A DNA stretch of 64,000 bases from Amblyornis subalaris. Taxonomy: Eukaryota > Chordata > Aves > Passeriformes > Ptilonorhynchidae. The notes under the pieces were generated by a model, which worked only from the letters and a program-made list of their open reading frames with translations, ran no database searches and was not told where the DNA came from. Within the stretch, counting starts at the first letter, position 1. Every line of letters begins with the position of its first letter. The position numbers and the translations under genes are program-made. Positions 1-13,715 of the stretch are shown in pieces. Where the stretch lies: positions 2,517,331 through 2,581,330 of the forward strand of contig JACAXG010000014.1 in assembly GCA_018881555.1 (NCBI GenBank), read 5' to 3'.

Positions 1-1144
1 TGAATATTTATATAATAAATAAATAAAGTATTATTGATATTTAAATTTTTCTATTTCTTTATCAGAGGACAGATCCTCTCAGTCCAGTCTGGAGAATCCA
101 GACATTATTTCTGTTTGTCCATGCACAATACTCATAGATAAAATTANTCCTCTTTTATTGGCTTCATCTCAGGGGCTCACAAAGCTCTTTTCCTCTTGGT
201 GTGGCACAACTTTTTTGTGTAGTATTTAGTACAGTGTGTACCCCACGTGTGGTGCAGATGGAATTAAACAGCAGAAGCAGAAGGGAAAGTTGGAGGTTGT
301 TGGGATCAAGTAGAGATTTCAGGAGAGAAGGAGGGGGAGAGGCTGTAGCTGTGTTAAATCAGCACGAGCTGGGGAGAGAAGGCTGTCAACCCAAGCCTGC
401 AGTGAGAGCATAAAGGAGGAGAGAGATTTGTAGTAGGCAAGCAGAAAGAATAAAGAGAAAACTGAATTATGGGGTTTTATCTGGGTGTTCTGCTGCCAGA
501 ATTCATCCAGGTCCATAAAACACGGCCTGAAGTGGGGAGCGGATGTGCAGTGTTCTAAATAAACCTTTCTGCCCTCATTTTATGTGTGTGCAACTCTGCT
601 GAAATGGACTGGTCAGTGAGAGAGGGAAAGAAAACCTGAATTATTTCCTGAATTAAGAGATGTGTGAGCAGTGTTATTGTTGGTTTATTTTTCCCGAACA
701 ATGCNTTTGTGTGGGAACAAACTCCTGCTGGCCTTGTTTCCCTGGCACCCAGGAGATGAATTGCAGAATGTTGTTGTTTGACATGAGTGGTTCTGGAATG
801 GCCACNGGAGTCAGAAAAGGATCATCCTCAGTGCAATCACCTTGGAAAACTTCCTCTTTGGTCAAGTCTTGAATAATTCCTTGCTGGTTCCTCCTGGGGG
901 GAACAGGAAGGGGTTTGGGATCAAGTCTCTCCTGACTCATGGTTTGTGTTCCTGATGTTTTCTTCCAGCTGAATTTCAGTTAAACTAAACTGGCTCTGGC
1001 TTTTTGGGAGGCTTTTATTTGTGGTTGGTTGGTCAGGGTTGTTTTCGGCCTGGGAGTCTTGGGTCTTCTGCGGAATTTGGAGTCAGAGCTGGGAAGAGTT
1101 AGGAGTGTAAATCTAATCAATATTTTGGCCTCACTGCAGCAGGG
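1..1144. other. Non-coding stretch, no gene seen
   Basis: The first 60 bases are very AT-rich, with ATAAATAAATAAA-like runs. The rest is ordinary mixed sequence. Reading frames are at most 88 codons, overlap on both strands and are crossed by N bases. I see no transposon, RNA gene or promoter in it. Confidence 0.6.
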
Positions 1145-1355
1145 AAGGGTCAGGTTGGATATTGGGGAAAATTTCTTCACTGAAAGAGTGGTTAAAAGAG
1201 GGAAGAAGGAGTGGTTGAACATTGGAATGGGGAAGTGGTGGAGTCCCCATCCCTGGANGTGTTCAAACAACGAGTACATGTGGCACTTTGGGATGTGGTT
1301 TAGGGGGTATTTGGTTGAAGGTTGGACTTCATAATCTTGGAGGTCTTTTCCATGA
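1145..1355 (+). mobile_element. CR1 LINE fragment (3' end, sense)
   Basis: The stretch follows the 3' end of avian CR1 in sense orientation. It has the GGTTGGATATTGGGGAAAAT segment, then AAGTGGTGGAGTCCCCATCC, and ends in GGACTTCATAATCTTGGAGG followed by TCTTTTCC. It is diverged, is truncated at 5' and lacks a clean terminal tail, so it is an old copy. The base masked as N at 1259 sits where relatives of this family carry G (CTGGAGGTG). Confidence 0.85.
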
Positions 1356-2356
1356 TCAGCTGCCACAGTTTGCCACAGTTCTGCCCAATCATGTTCTGTG
1401 CGTTCCTAGCATCGAGTATTATTTTTTCTTGTATTTTTGCACTAAAAATACCCGAGTTACGCACCCTTTCTCAGCAACCTTTTCTCTGTGTCTACTTATA
1501 ATTTCAGGCTTTCCTCAGCAACGAGTTCCGAAGCCTCGTACCTTGTCTTCTGTCACCTGAGCTTCACAAAAACTTTCTTTTTTTGAGGGCAAGACCAAAA
1601 GCTCAGGTGTTGAATCTCTGGGAAGTGCAGCTCCATAGGTGCATCCCCTCCTACTGCTGTGTTGGTAAATAACCCTAATCAAGATTGATGCTCGTGAACC
1701 TCTGCTGAAGCTGCTGCTTTGTAAACATTTTGATCAAAGGCCGCTCTGAAGAGCTCCTTGAGAGTTGCGTTTTGAAGAGTCGTGTGATCGTGGTGTTTCA
1801 TCCTGCTGCTTTACAGGTGACAAATCACCTCTGCCGCTCGGAACCCACAGAAATCAGATGCCCTTTTCTTTTTTTTTCCCCACAAAAAAGTTGCTGGAGC
1901 GTCGTGGGGAGATTTCTAAACGCCAGAGGTTTGTTTTAATCACTCCTCAGGGAAAACGCTCTAAAAGAGGCTTCGTTTGAAGGCAAGCACAAATATTTTC
2001 TGCTAATATCAGAAATGTACATGGGTAAAATATCTTTATAAAGAGACTGTGAGTATTCCCAGGGGGATCCCACTCCAGCATCTCTCTGGTCACAGCCGGC
2101 CTGTGCTGTTTGATCGAGGAACTCATTCAAAGCTGCCTCAGACTTGTGGTTCCTCACCTGGAATTTGTTGGTGCTGCAAGGACGTGGCAAAAATGCTGCA
2201 GTTGTTGTTTGTTTGGTTGTCTTTCCCATCTGTTTCCAGATAATATCCGGATAGGAGGAGNGGGAGGAGGGATTTGTCATCAATTCAGATCAGTTTGCTC
2301 AGCTGCCGTGCTGAGGGTTGCCTGTTTCCAGGTGCCGAATGGATCATNAGGGATTT
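1356..2356. other. Non-coding stretch, no gene seen
   Basis: Mixed unique-looking sequence between two CR1 copies. Open frames overlap on both strands (the longest is on + from 2110 and runs into the CR1 copy downstream). Nothing here looks like an exon, an RNA gene or an older repeat that I recognise. Confidence 0.55.
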
Positions 2357-2545
2357 CACGGAATCACAGAATTATTGAGGTTGGAAAAGACCTCCAGGAT
2401 CATCAAAGTCCAACCTTTGACTCATCAGCACTTGCTCAGCTAGACCAGAGTCCAGGTATTCCTTGGAAACGTCCAGGGATGGGCACTCCACCACTTCCAA
2501 TGCCTGGCCATCCTTTCCAGGCAGAAAGTCACCCAGAATTTTTTA
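2357..2545 (-). mobile_element. CR1 LINE fragment (antisense)
   Basis: Begins with GGAATCACAGAATTATTGAG and continues with GTTGGAAAAGACCTCCAGGA, the reverse complement of the CR1 3' end. It then reads through CCAGGGATGGGCACTCCACC into a diverged 5' part. The 3' tail is on the low-coordinate side, so the element lies on the minus strand. The + strand open frame of 178 codons that crosses it is read out of this repeat and is not a gene. Confidence 0.88.
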
Positions 2546-5500
2546 CAGGAGAATTGTTTGATTGTTATGGAGAGATTTCTAAACACCTTTGTTTGGTTAA
2601 GATCCTTAAAATGCTGAAAATCTTGGCGAGAGTGATTTATTATTGATTATTTCAGAGAAGAATTTAAGTAAAATGGGTACTAAAGATTTTTCTTTCTAAT
2701 TCTAGAGTTAGAAACATCAGATCNGTGTTCCTTGTAGGAATCAGGAACGCATTTCTTTCAAGGGATAAAGTAGCATTAAGGAAAAACAAACAAAAAAAAA
2801 GCGCAGGACTTTCCCCATTTTTTATGAATAATGAAGATTATAACAATTATTTTTCTCACTGTACATGTGACCATCTTAACTTTAAAAGGTGGTTGNTTGG
2901 TTTGCTTCTCTTTTGGAAACGCCTCAATATTCTCCCCCATTCCTGTGCGCTTCCAAGTTACAAAATGGAACAAGGAAAACTCTTTTAAATGTGACCGAAT
3001 AATCGAGGAAAGATTAATGCACTAATTGGAATATAAAATGGGGAAGATGTTTCCCTGCAAAGGTGGCTCAGTGGGGGATGCAGCTTGAAAAAATCAAAAG
3101 CAGAGCATTTCATTCCTTGCTCGTTTTGATCTTGCCTTCATTTTGAAAAGCTCAATTAGTTGGTTTGTTTGGGGGGTTTTTAATATTTTCTCTCTACTGA
3201 GACTCAGCCTAATTATTTTTCCTCACTTTTCAAACCCTCCAGTGGGGTGTTATTTTGGTGTTGTGGTTCCTGCATCTGTGAATTCACAGAAAGGTGAATA
3301 TACAAATTTTTACTATGATTTTTTCATTGCTTCATAGCCAACAAATCCCTTTCTGGTTTATGTTACCAGGAACTTCTATTATAGAAAAATCCATTTACCA
3401 CTTCCTTCTCACCACGCCAGTCCTCAAACCCTTCTGGAAGTTGGAGGAAACTTTTCTCTGCAACTTTTACTAAGAATTTGTGGCACGTGAAGANACATCC
3501 TCTGATATTGGTTTATGAGCAGAGAACTGGGTGTTTACAGAAACTCTCCTCCACTCTCCTCTCCTCCTCACCAGAAGCATTTTAAGTGAATTTAGAGGGA
3601 CTTTCTAATTAACTTCATAAAAATTAACTCTTCTCTCCTATTTGCCTTGTTCTTATTGAGCCGGGCTAAGGTTGTTTCATCTTTCAAAACCTAAATTATT
3701 TTTAATCTACTTTCATGGAAGTTTGGGGGGTTTTTTCAGCATGTTTTAGGAGCTTTATTAACGTGGTCACTAATCAAATATTGTAGATTTTATTTGCAGC
3801 TGGTCGAGTGTGATGTGTTGGCTGCGGCACAACTAAGCCAGAAATTCCCAAAATTCAGCCAAACAATCCACTTTATTTTGTGCATGGTTCCTCGGGAGGG
3901 GTAACATTTGTGTTCACACTTGTTAGGTTGAGCCAGGCCTGTAACTGAGGTTTTTTTATTTGGTATCCAACCAGGAATCAAGTGCTGATTTTCCAGTCAT
4001 TTAAAGATAAATGCAATATAAATGAACACAATATTAGTTTTTGTATTATGTTACTTTTGTGAATATTGAAAGTGAAAACCTTTTGTTGGCTTTAGAGTGA
4101 GTTAAAGTAGAAAGGAAAATTACTTCCAAGAAAATGTGGACATCATAAATCCAGTTTTNCTTTTTTTTTTGGTGCTTAAATCAGGTCAGGTTCACCCAGA
4201 CTGGTTCAGGCAAATGTAATTTTCTTTCTGTGCTTGCCTAATTATAGAAAAAGGAGCTGCTAGCGAGGGCTGGCTCTGAACTCTTCAGCTATTGTATTGT
4301 TTCAGGTTTAATTCTCTTTTCTTTGCTTAAAATACACACTTGTGCTGTGCTATCACCACAGCTATTGAGAGCAGGATCAAATATTGAGACTTTGGGATTA
4401 CTGCTTTCCATATTCCCTTCCAGGATACAATAAAATCCTGAAGAATTTATACCAATTCATTCCTGGGTGCTGCGTCTTTGTGAATGTTGCAGCCTTGTGT
4501 TAATTTTTGAAGGGTTGATTATGCTTGGGAATGAGCAGAAGTGGCTGCTGAATAATTGCTCATCACAGAAATGTCTTGGTAACTCCCAGTAAAAACATCT
4601 TCACTTGTGATACAACCACAGCATCATTGAGGTACAGGCCATTAAANGGAATTTTTCAGCGGTGATGCCTCATAAGACAGAGGAATAGTGAATAAAACCA
4701 ATTCCAAACGCATTTTCAAGGTATTCTTCAGGGCAGAGCGAGGCTGAAAGGCTGTTTGGAACACACGTGGTGACTTTTGCAGCTCTGTTGTANCTTTGAA
4801 GATCACAATGAACGTGTCTGTAATGGGCCTGGAAGAAGTTCAGCANTCTGAAGAACAAAGCTAATTAGAAAAGAGAGGGAGCTGGTTTGAGATTGCCTCC
4901 AGCAGCAGGGAGGGAGCCAGGATTCCTGGAGAACTGATATTACAGCAAAAAAACCCAAAGAAAGCAATCTGAGTGAAGCAGCCAAGGCTGACTCCTGTTT
5001 CCAAGGAAAAGCAAGAAAAGAATGGAAAGGACCAAGTTTGGTTTGTAATGTTTGGTTTCTTTTGTTTATTAAACAAAAAGNGTTGAAATGGGCTGTTAAA
5101 ATCTATAGCCAAGATCGTTTTTGTCTAAAAAACATCCCTCATATCATTGGGAAGATAAAGTGGAATTTATTCCAGAAGCAGCGAATGGATAGATCTGTAC
5201 CTGGAGGATGAGCTGTCCCTCTCCCATCCATGTGGAAATAGAATTAGGCCCAAAGAAACAAGGGAATCAAAATCAGTGTTTTCTATCCATGGTGTCACTG
5301 CAAACACAGCACTTTGGCTGGAAAAATGTTTAAAAAATGTATTAGATGTCTTTAAGAGAGGCATAATGGAATTGTTAAAACAAACTGGGAATAAACGATG
5401 CAGAAATTTGGTCAAATAATAAGAAGGTTCAAGGCATTTAAATAAGACATCAATATTTAGTGGGAAGCAGTAGGATGGTGCCANGAGCAGCTGTGACTCA

Positions 5501-6280
5501 GGGATGTTCATTAGGTGGTTTTCTGATTAATTCTCTTAATGTGGTAAAGGATTGGTCACTTGGATTTTTGTGCCTTTGAAAACTCCAGGAATTCAGGCCA
5601 TAGTATAAACAATAATAAGAGGATAAGATGATAGTGTAAAAAATAAGATTAACAAAANAAATCCTTTGATCTGGCTGAGGAAATAATTCCAAGCAGCGTT
5701 TGGTTTTCCATATTTGCCTTCTGGTCGCTATTAACTTAAAGTTTTANCTTCTTAGAGCTTGAGGTGACACAAGCTGGGATGGGGGGACTTAATCAGGGAC
5801 TCTAGAAAGGCATTATTGATTAAAACTTAGAATAAATACGACTTCTCTTATTAGACATGTCATGCCTTTGTGAGGGAATATTCTGGATGTTGCAGAGCTT
5901 TCTGGGCTGAAAATTCTTTGGGCTCCCATTTTTAGGCACAGTTATGAGGACCTGTTTTAANNTGTCTGTTGATTCNATGGAAGGGGCTCTGCAGGGACTG
6001 GTCCCAATGCTCTTTCTGGAGAGCCTGCAGTGCTTCCCTGGCCCCAGCAGCTCCATAACTGGAAGTTTCTGGTGGGAGATTTATGATTCAAATCTAATAA
6101 GCNTTTTCTCTTTGTGCATTCAGGGTGAACACTTTGTCTGAAGCAAAGTAGATGAATCCTAATGTGCTATAATCTATTTCAACTGGTAGACCACGCAGAG
6201 CCTCCGTAGAATTCCCTTTTTTAAATACATTTGTGCTCCAGTCAGGCATTGCAGTTTGCTGACAGCTTTTCTTTCTGCAT
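2546..6280. other. Repeat-free non-coding stretch
   Basis: No CR1 or other transposon is recognisable. It contains short T and A runs (around 2790, 4160) and many small open frames on both strands, none above about 115 codons and most with N bases. No gene, tRNA or promoter can be supported. Confidence 0.55.
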
Positions 6281-6960
6281 ATTGACTTCAATTATTTTTG
6301 TGCCAAATCGCGCCGAAACTCCTCAATAGACACATTTTCTTCATCTGAACCTACATCTGTTCCTTATCTTTGGTGGCAGATATTGAACTGTAGATTGGCT
6401 CCTGTGTTACGGCATCGAACCTGCTTTTAAAATATCATCTCCTCGGAACGGAAGGCGCTGTAAATGAACCGAGGAATGTTTGAGCTGAAGAAAACCAAAC
6501 AAACAAACAAACACCACCCACAACTTGATGTATAAAACCAGTTTTCTTGTCTGGGGTTTTTGTACATCAAGCACAATGTTTAATAGTAGTCCCGTACCCC
6601 CAACCTCCCAAACACCATATGGGAAATCAAATTAAATGCTAATTTTAAAAAATACTTCTCAGCGAAAGACTGTTCTGAAGAAAGTTTATTACAGTAAAGC
6701 GAGGAGCAAATCCTGATTTGTGCAGTTTGCCAGTTTTGCCTGCGTTCCCAACTTTGGGTATTGAAGCATTAACGTTAAATCCNCTTGATGTGATATAATA
6801 TAGAAAGCATCTTCTGAGCATATTCGAGCTGAACAAAGAAATTATTTGCTCTAATTCACTTTCTGGAGGAGCCGTCTTTGGAGCATCTTGTGTTACACAA
6901 ATTGCGGGAGCTGGGGAGTCTGAGCTCAGAGTTAAAATGCTTAAATTGATTTTTCAAGTC
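6281..6960. promoter_or_regulatory. Candidate conserved non-coding element (unverified)
   Basis: Repeat-free sequence with more CpG than its surroundings (for example AATCGCGCCGAAAC near 6307, and further CpGs near 6413-6468). The part downstream of 6640 also has no simple repeats. This is the look of a conserved non-coding element in a bird gene desert, but it is an impression without an alignment. A 17-base (CAAA)n run lies at 6496-6512. Confidence 0.22.
6496..6512. repeat. (CAAA)n simple repeat
   Basis: Four CAAA units plus one base, directly visible. Confidence 0.9.
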
Positions 6961-9900
6961 TTTAATAATTTCTCACTGTTCTACATCTCAGTAATAAATG
7001 TAAGTGACATTAAGAAATCTGGTTTTGTGCTGGGAATGGGAGCAGGGATGTGCACACAGAGCCGTGGCTGCAGAAAAGCATTAAATGGTTTTGTGTGGCA
7101 CGGTGAGGTTAAATTGTTATTTTAAAGTTGTTCTTCTAGTGCAGACTGGGTGTGGAAATACTGCCTGGATCTCCTGTGAGCCCTTGGAGAGTGTTTCAGC
7201 TCTGGGGGGATTTGGAGGGGGCTGAGGAGCANGTCCTGTGGAATAGAGGTGAGATATTTAATGGGAATGTTGAATATTTTTGGGACCTCTTAATACCGAC
7301 TCGATTCTCCGTGGCTGCCACGTCATCACCCTCATTTCNTGTGTCTCAGTTCTAAATTTAACTGTCTCCAGTAAGGCACTTCATCCTGCAGGGAATGTGG
7401 GTGGAAGGGCTCCTTCAACACGTTTGTCCAAAGTTTGGCCTTCTCCAAATCCCTCAGCTCTTCCAGATCTNGGTGCTTGGAGTGGTCACCAGAGCGTGGT
7501 CCTGTGTCCCCAGGAAATTTCCCCAGGAAATGGTCCTGATTTTGTAATTGTGCACCCAGGATGGGCTTGTCTCCTCTAGGATGGAGACCTGGGAAGAGGG
7601 AACTCTTCTGAGAAGCTTTAATTAACAGAGTGCCAAAATAACAATCCTCACTGTGCGGTTTATAGTGTTGGCAAGATAACTGCACACAGAGCAACTTGGA
7701 GCTGTTATTGGTCAGTGTCCCCATGAATCCATCATTTCACACCCTAAACTCACTGGTATCTTAAATCCATATTCTGATTTGAAGAATCCAGCTCTCATTT
7801 TCCACAGGACTTAATGAACACTTCANGGCACAGGAAAGAGGACGTAATAGGAAGAAAGAATGTGCAATGCAAGATTTGTCTAAATTANGGCTGTAATTGA
7901 TCTCCTCAGAGGTGGTGTCTTGAGGAGCTGCCCAAACTTTACTGTGCCTTCCTTGCTAAATGACTGATCACCAGCTAGATGGGACGGAGCAAGCACCATA
8001 TGTTTTGTTTACCTAAAAGCTCATCCGTTCCCTGACTGTTGGGTCCCTCAAACACGGAACGTTAGCAGATTCCTCCCAGGAAAACAANCCCCAACCACAA
8101 AGTCATCAGGTTGAAGTATGACCCTTTCGGCTGCTTTTCCAACTCGATTCATTCCTTGGCTGTAAACAGGAGGCAGATGCAGTCCTGAGTGCTGATTAAT
8201 TGTTTGTCAAAATCCGTGTGGCCGAGCACGGAGGGATCGTGGGCAACTTGGGATGTTAATGAGCTACTCCCAACAGCCTGAACAAAGCCTGTGTGTGTGG
8301 AAACACTCAGGGAAGGGCATATCTGGGATAAACTATCCACTTACGGTCAGCAATGAGCACCTCAGGGTGCCAGGTCAAGCANTTTATAGAACAATGTATG
8401 TGTATGAAATTGAGTATTTTTTTTTAAGCTCGTCAAAAGGTTAGGAGAGGAGAGTGTGGTTATGGTGCTGCTTGTGCTTAGAGCAGGCCCTGGAACACGG
8501 GAAGGAATGAATTCCAATTCCAGGGATGTCTGTGCAGCTTTCTGAGGCAAACAAACACCTCTGGAGGCAGATAACTTGGAGCATGGATAATGACTCGAGG
8601 CTGGGTGTCAGCTCACTAACAGAGGGCCATGAATCACTTGGGAGGCAGNGCCTGTGTTTGGAGCAGCAATCCACCCTGCTTAACATCCTCATTGCCATGG
8701 AACCNGGGTCATTCCTGGCTGGAGCAGTCACCTCTCCCTCCTCGTCCTGTGGGGTGAGTTCTGCTGCAAATAAAATGTGATGCAGTGCCTTNACCCTCTC
8801 TTTGGGGACCTGTGGCAATATCTACTGCCCACCATGCCCTGCCAGCAGCTCTACGGGGNATTTGTGTCCTAGAGAAACAGGGAATGATCCAAACGAGCAA
8901 ATGATGTCTCCGTTGATTCTATAAACTTCCAAGTGCAAAGTGTTAAAAGTGTTCAGAGGAGACAATGTGGGGAATTTTCCAAGTGCCAGCTGGAAATCAG
9001 ATGAAATCTGGGCTTCTGGAGTATTGCAGGATAAACAGACGATGCTACAACAGAAATAAATCCAAAGAGAAGTTTCTATCTCCACCCTTCTTTTCACAGT
9101 CCTGTTTTATTTGCATTAAATTCAAGAGGGGAAAAGAACATCGCTGCTTTTTTCCTCATTGCAGTCAATAACTTGGAAAAAATATCCCCCTAGCTCCTTT
9201 CTGTGTGGCTCCATGGATCTTAGCCAAGGATTGGGATGCTGCCCCAAACTTTATTATGGATCCAGTCTGCTCTTAAAAGCTGCAGCGAGGACTTCCATGC
9301 CCAGTGAGAGTGCCACAGTNGTACAGATCTGATGAAATTTATAGACTTTATCACCTTACAGATTTCTGTACCCATTTTGACTATCTGGAGCATGTGGAGG
9401 AGGGAAGAAAATCCCAAATATTCCCCTTGCCGCCCTGTTTGTTCAGCAAGTGGCCCTCACTTGTNGCAAAGTGAGATTTCTGACAGGTTTCGAATGTCCT
9501 GCAGGGAAGGCTGGCTCTCCCCGTGGTTTTTCTGGAACTTTTGCAGCTCTCACTCCCATTCACTCTTCCCGCTGTTCCAGAGGTGACTGAGGTGAAATAT
9601 CTATTCCTCTCCACTCTTTGAAGCTTTTTTTAGTGCCAACCTTGTGTTCCTTCGGAATGAATGAGCGACTGCCAGGTCAGGCAGAGTGTGGGGTTAGTGT
9701 GTGTGTGCACAGATAAATCCCAGCCTTGCATCCCTGCTCGCAAATGAGCCCTTCAGGAGTCTGATGCAGTTCTCAGTGGGAATTCTGCCGGGGGGGGAAA
9801 ACTGAGAACCTTTGCGTTGCCTTTGATTTCATTCAAGCTAATTTTTTTTAAAAAAAAAACCCCAGCTGATCCCGCAGAATGCAGCGAATGGCACATCTGG

Positions 9901-10815
9901 GAGTGCTGAGGGCTGTTTGTCCAGGGTGTGATCACCAAAAAACAGCTTTGGAAGATCCTAACCGGAGAGACTGCGAGCCCTTGATCCCTCCCCCTGGAAT
10001 TAGTGCTGCTTTCTAGGGCACACGCAGAACAACTGATTATGAATTGCAGCTTCTGACACCCTGAGCACCCTCCTGTCCCTGCCGTGGGGTGGAGGGGAAA
10101 TATTTGGGCTGTAAAGGTTGGAAATCGGGAGTTCAGCCCAACTCCTTACAAGTTCCCGTGTCAGTGAGGCGAGAGGAAGGAAAGGCTCCTATGGAATTCA
10201 GGGGTGGGATCTCCATCAGCAGAGCTGCATTTGGGTATAACGAAGTCCTAAAAGGGCCTTGCCCCCCCAGTGTGCAGCAGTGAAGGAACCTNAGGCAGGA
10301 TCTCCTGGCTCGTGAGAATATTCAGAGATGAGCTGAATGGGAATTTCCAAAACTTATTCTAAAATCAATGACTGCATCAGCAACACCATTTTTGCTCATT
10401 CTGGTCCCTTGATATTTTGGGTGGTGTCTCCTGGAGGAGAGATGAGGCAGGGGGGTCTCTGCAGGCTCCAGACGGTGCTGGAGGAAGGGGAATGAGAGGG
10501 CAGTTCAGCTCAGGTATCTAATTCAGCTGTTCTAAAAAACCCTTTTTCGTGGGCCTGATTGCATAAGAGGTGGGAGTGAGGTGATGTGAGCCCTCCTCGG
10601 GGTATTACTCATAACACAGACACTGCCAGGAAACAGCTCCAGTTGGTACAGCTGCACTTGGAACTTTAAAAAAGAACCATTTGNCTGTGGTGGGACTTGG
10701 AGGTCTGTAGATCCTCACTGGCTCCTCTGAATTTTCCCTATATGAAACATTTCTCGGTTTTGTTTTATATTTCTCCAGATCTCTCAGCATTGGAAAACCT
10801 GGTCAGNGGGGACTT
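6961..10815. other. Repeat-free non-coding stretch
   Basis: No recognisable transposon. Open frames are at most about 130 codons (minus strand 7332-7724 and 8441-8818), overlap frames on the other strand and contain N bases. A T8A10 run sits at 9842-9859. Nothing coding is supported. Confidence 0.55.
9842..9859. repeat. T8A10 homopolymer pair
   Basis: Eight T followed directly by ten A. The stretch is self-complementary over 16 bases. Confidence 0.85.
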
Positions 10816-10975
10816 GTTTTTATCTCGCGCAAAATGACAAATACAAACTTAATTGAAAGGGAAATGATTTTCCAGATTTATAGATTTCTGCGGCTGAGAG
10901 CCTGCATGAGTAACTTTAATTAAATCCATTTTCCTGCGGAGCTGCTCCTTGTTTCAGTTCCTCAAATCCCTACAC
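10816..10975. promoter_or_regulatory. Candidate conserved non-coding element (unverified)
   Basis: A compact repeat-free stretch starting at TCTCGCGCAAAATGACAAAT. It has several homeodomain-type TAATT cores (AACTTAATTGAAAG, CTTTAATTAAATCC). The mix of CpG, TAATT cores and absence of simple repeats resembles avian conserved enhancers, but no conservation data are available. Confidence 0.25.
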
Positions 10976-13715
10976 ATGTTGCTCCTCCCAGCTTTTCAAT
11001 TTGCTCATGAGATATTATTTAAATGCTCGTCAGCTGCCTGAGAGAACTTGGAGGAACAGAGATAATTTCAAATGTTTCACTGGAGAGGGGGAAAAAAATA
11101 TTGTGGCCTTTCCTGGACAAATACACGTCAACACCCATATGTTGGGTGATTATTGCAAAACAAAGAGCAGTTCTGATGTTTTTCCTCAGTTATCTTCTCT
11201 TTGGCTTTTATCTGTGTAACCAGGAGACCACGTGGCAGTGCTGAGACTTGGAATGCTGTTAGTTAATAATTAAGAGAGCAATTAATTCCTTTGAGAGGAA
11301 TAATCACATACATAAGGTTAATGGAGGGTGGCATGGCCAAAACCATGGAGAGGACATGTTTGGCTTCCGGGAAAGTTCAACTGGAGAGAGAAAGGTGAGT
11401 GCAGGGAGAGGGTTGTGTTTGCAGCAGGGCTGCAGAGCACTTCCATAAAGTGGAGGAAAAGATGGGTTAGGAATTGTGGGGATTGCTGGTGTCCTAAGGA
11501 AAGGAGCTGTGGCAGGAGTTGTCTCTGTGATGAGAAAACANTCAGCCACAAAGAAGGAATTGTTTTATCAGAGAAGCAGGACGATGCCTACAGAGATGAA
11601 AGAAGGACTCGTGGTCTCTGAGCTGCTGGAGATGAAGAGGCAGATGCAAGAAGCTCGTGCGAGGAGAAAAGCAGCATTGTTCTTGCACAAAAAGTGTGCC
11701 TGGTGCTTTCATTTCTGTCAGCGGTGACTGCTTTTTGATCCCGGAAAAATTGCAAGAGTGAGGGAAATTAAAGTCCTTAATGTGGTTTCTTGTTTCCTTC
11801 TTGAGTCATTCTTAGAAAACCTGTAACGAAAATGTGGTAACTGTGTATAAAGGAAGAGTTTGAGTATGATCTCCACCTCTTTGAGCCAAAGGAATGATTT
11901 CCTGAAGCTGCGTGGGCAAGGCCAGCAGCTTGGGTGGTGCTGCATCCATGGAAAAGGCCAGGAGAGGTGCTCATGCTCCTGTGCTTAAATGGGGAGGGGG
12001 TTTGAGCTTTTCCTGCTGAGCCCTCCCTTTAAAACATGAGACTTGGTCCAGTTTTGGTGGGAATGTGCTTGTCCCAGGGCTTGTACCAAATGCCAATGGA
12101 AAAACTGCCAGAGGAAAGGGCNGTGCATGGAGTGTAAAAACTGGCTGTGAGTTCACTTGTGCCACACTCACTGCAAGAATTATTTGCCCTTTTTTATTTT
12201 TGCTTTGAAAAGAGAGCAAATAAATTTGGCGGGGGTTTTTTTGTTGTTTTTTTTTCTGGTTCAATACCTCTGCAATACAATTTCTGCTCCNTCTGGTATG
12301 AAAACTTGACAATCAAACACTGTGGGGAGACAATTTTACTTAGGAAAAACTAAAATAAAGTTAGCTAAGTTCCAGATTGAGTCACAGGACAGTTATCAGG
12401 TATGTGACACACAGACTGTTTATCTAAGGAAGGACAAAGACACCAAACTGCGAAGATAAGCTCTGAATTATCATAAACTCCATTTCACATGAGAAAACTG
12501 ATCTTTTAATTCAAAAGGAAATATTCATAGGCTATCTCAGCTCTTAATTTGAATATAATGTGATGAAACCTGTTAATAAGGGACTGGTGGGGTTTCTTTT
12601 TTTTTTTGCTGTCACAACAGGTGGCTGTGGAACACAGGCTGAACTATGCAGCCCTTCAGGAAGAATAACCTCATGAATTTTAAGAGGAAATTCAAATGCA
12701 CATCAGGGATAGAGAAACAGGATCTTACCTTGCACGGGGAAGAAGTAAGAGTTCATTCCAAAGTCCAGGGAAGTTTGTGAGGAAACCTGGGGTGATTTTG
12801 GTCCGAGCGTTAGTTTGGTATTGAGGAAAGCTGNAAAATGTGGGCAGTTTTAAGAGGACAACTCACTGCTCAGCGAGCACAAACTTTGTTTGGATGAGAT
12901 ATTTTAATAGAACTGTGCATCAATATTTAAAATAAAAGCCATGCTGGAGTCAGGACATTCTGATTATATTTTATTTTATTGACATCCTTGCAAAACTCGT
13001 GGCTGGTGAAAGAAACTCCGGGCTTTGCTCTCCAATTCCTGGTGCTTCTTGCTCTGTTTAACGAGGTGATTCATCCACAAGTTATCCTTGTGGAGCTGCC
13101 CATCAAACACAGGGCACAGCCATCCCTCCCCGTGCTTTTGGGAATGATGCTCCCTTCAGCCGTGGTGCATCAGATGGGCAGGGTTTATGTGATTCCTTTT
13201 TAAGTGGGATATCNGGGTTGGAGCAATCCAAGGGAAGGAATGCTTTCCAAAACAATATTTTTTTAGCCAATCCGTGCTTTTTGACTGTTGGGGAAGAATT
13301 ATTGGGTTTTGAAGAGGCTTTAATGGCTTTGGAGGTGGTTTGGGAATGGCCAGCGTTGGATGTGAGNGCCGAGGAGGGATCAGCAGAGTTAGGGAGCAAA
13401 ATGGAATTTGGGGAAACAAACGGCAGGAGGGAGCATCTGCCTCCATCTCTGTTGGGCTCTGGGATGAGTCCAAGCCCTGCAGAGCTCGTTCCTGTTTGGG
13501 CTTTACCCAGCACCCACCAGAGGCAGTTGGGAAGTTCTCCAAGCTTCTCCAGATCGTGTCCAAGGGGGTCTTCCTATGGCTTAGCTGCCGCTTCTGACCA
13601 GCCAACTCCTGAGNTGTGCATCCCACTAAAACCACAACGGCACATCGCAGCTCTGAGAGTTGCCAGTTATTTTTAAATGACCTAAACAGCCAGGTTGTGG
13701 GAGAATTTTCCAGCT
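10976..13715. other. Non-coding stretch, no gene seen
   Basis: Repeat-free apart from T-rich runs near 12235-12256 and 12597-12608. Long open frames on both strands at 13103-13676 (up to 159 codons) overlap each other and have N bases, no start context and no recognisable domain, so I treat them as chance. Nothing else is visible. Confidence 0.5.

Noticed and set aside
2110..2646. 178-codon plus-strand frame
   Set aside because: Crosses the antisense CR1 copy at 2357-2545 and has N codons.
13103..13676. Long open frames on both strands (up to 159 codons)
   Set aside because: The two strands are open over the same interval, which reflects base composition. Ns interrupt and no domain is seen.
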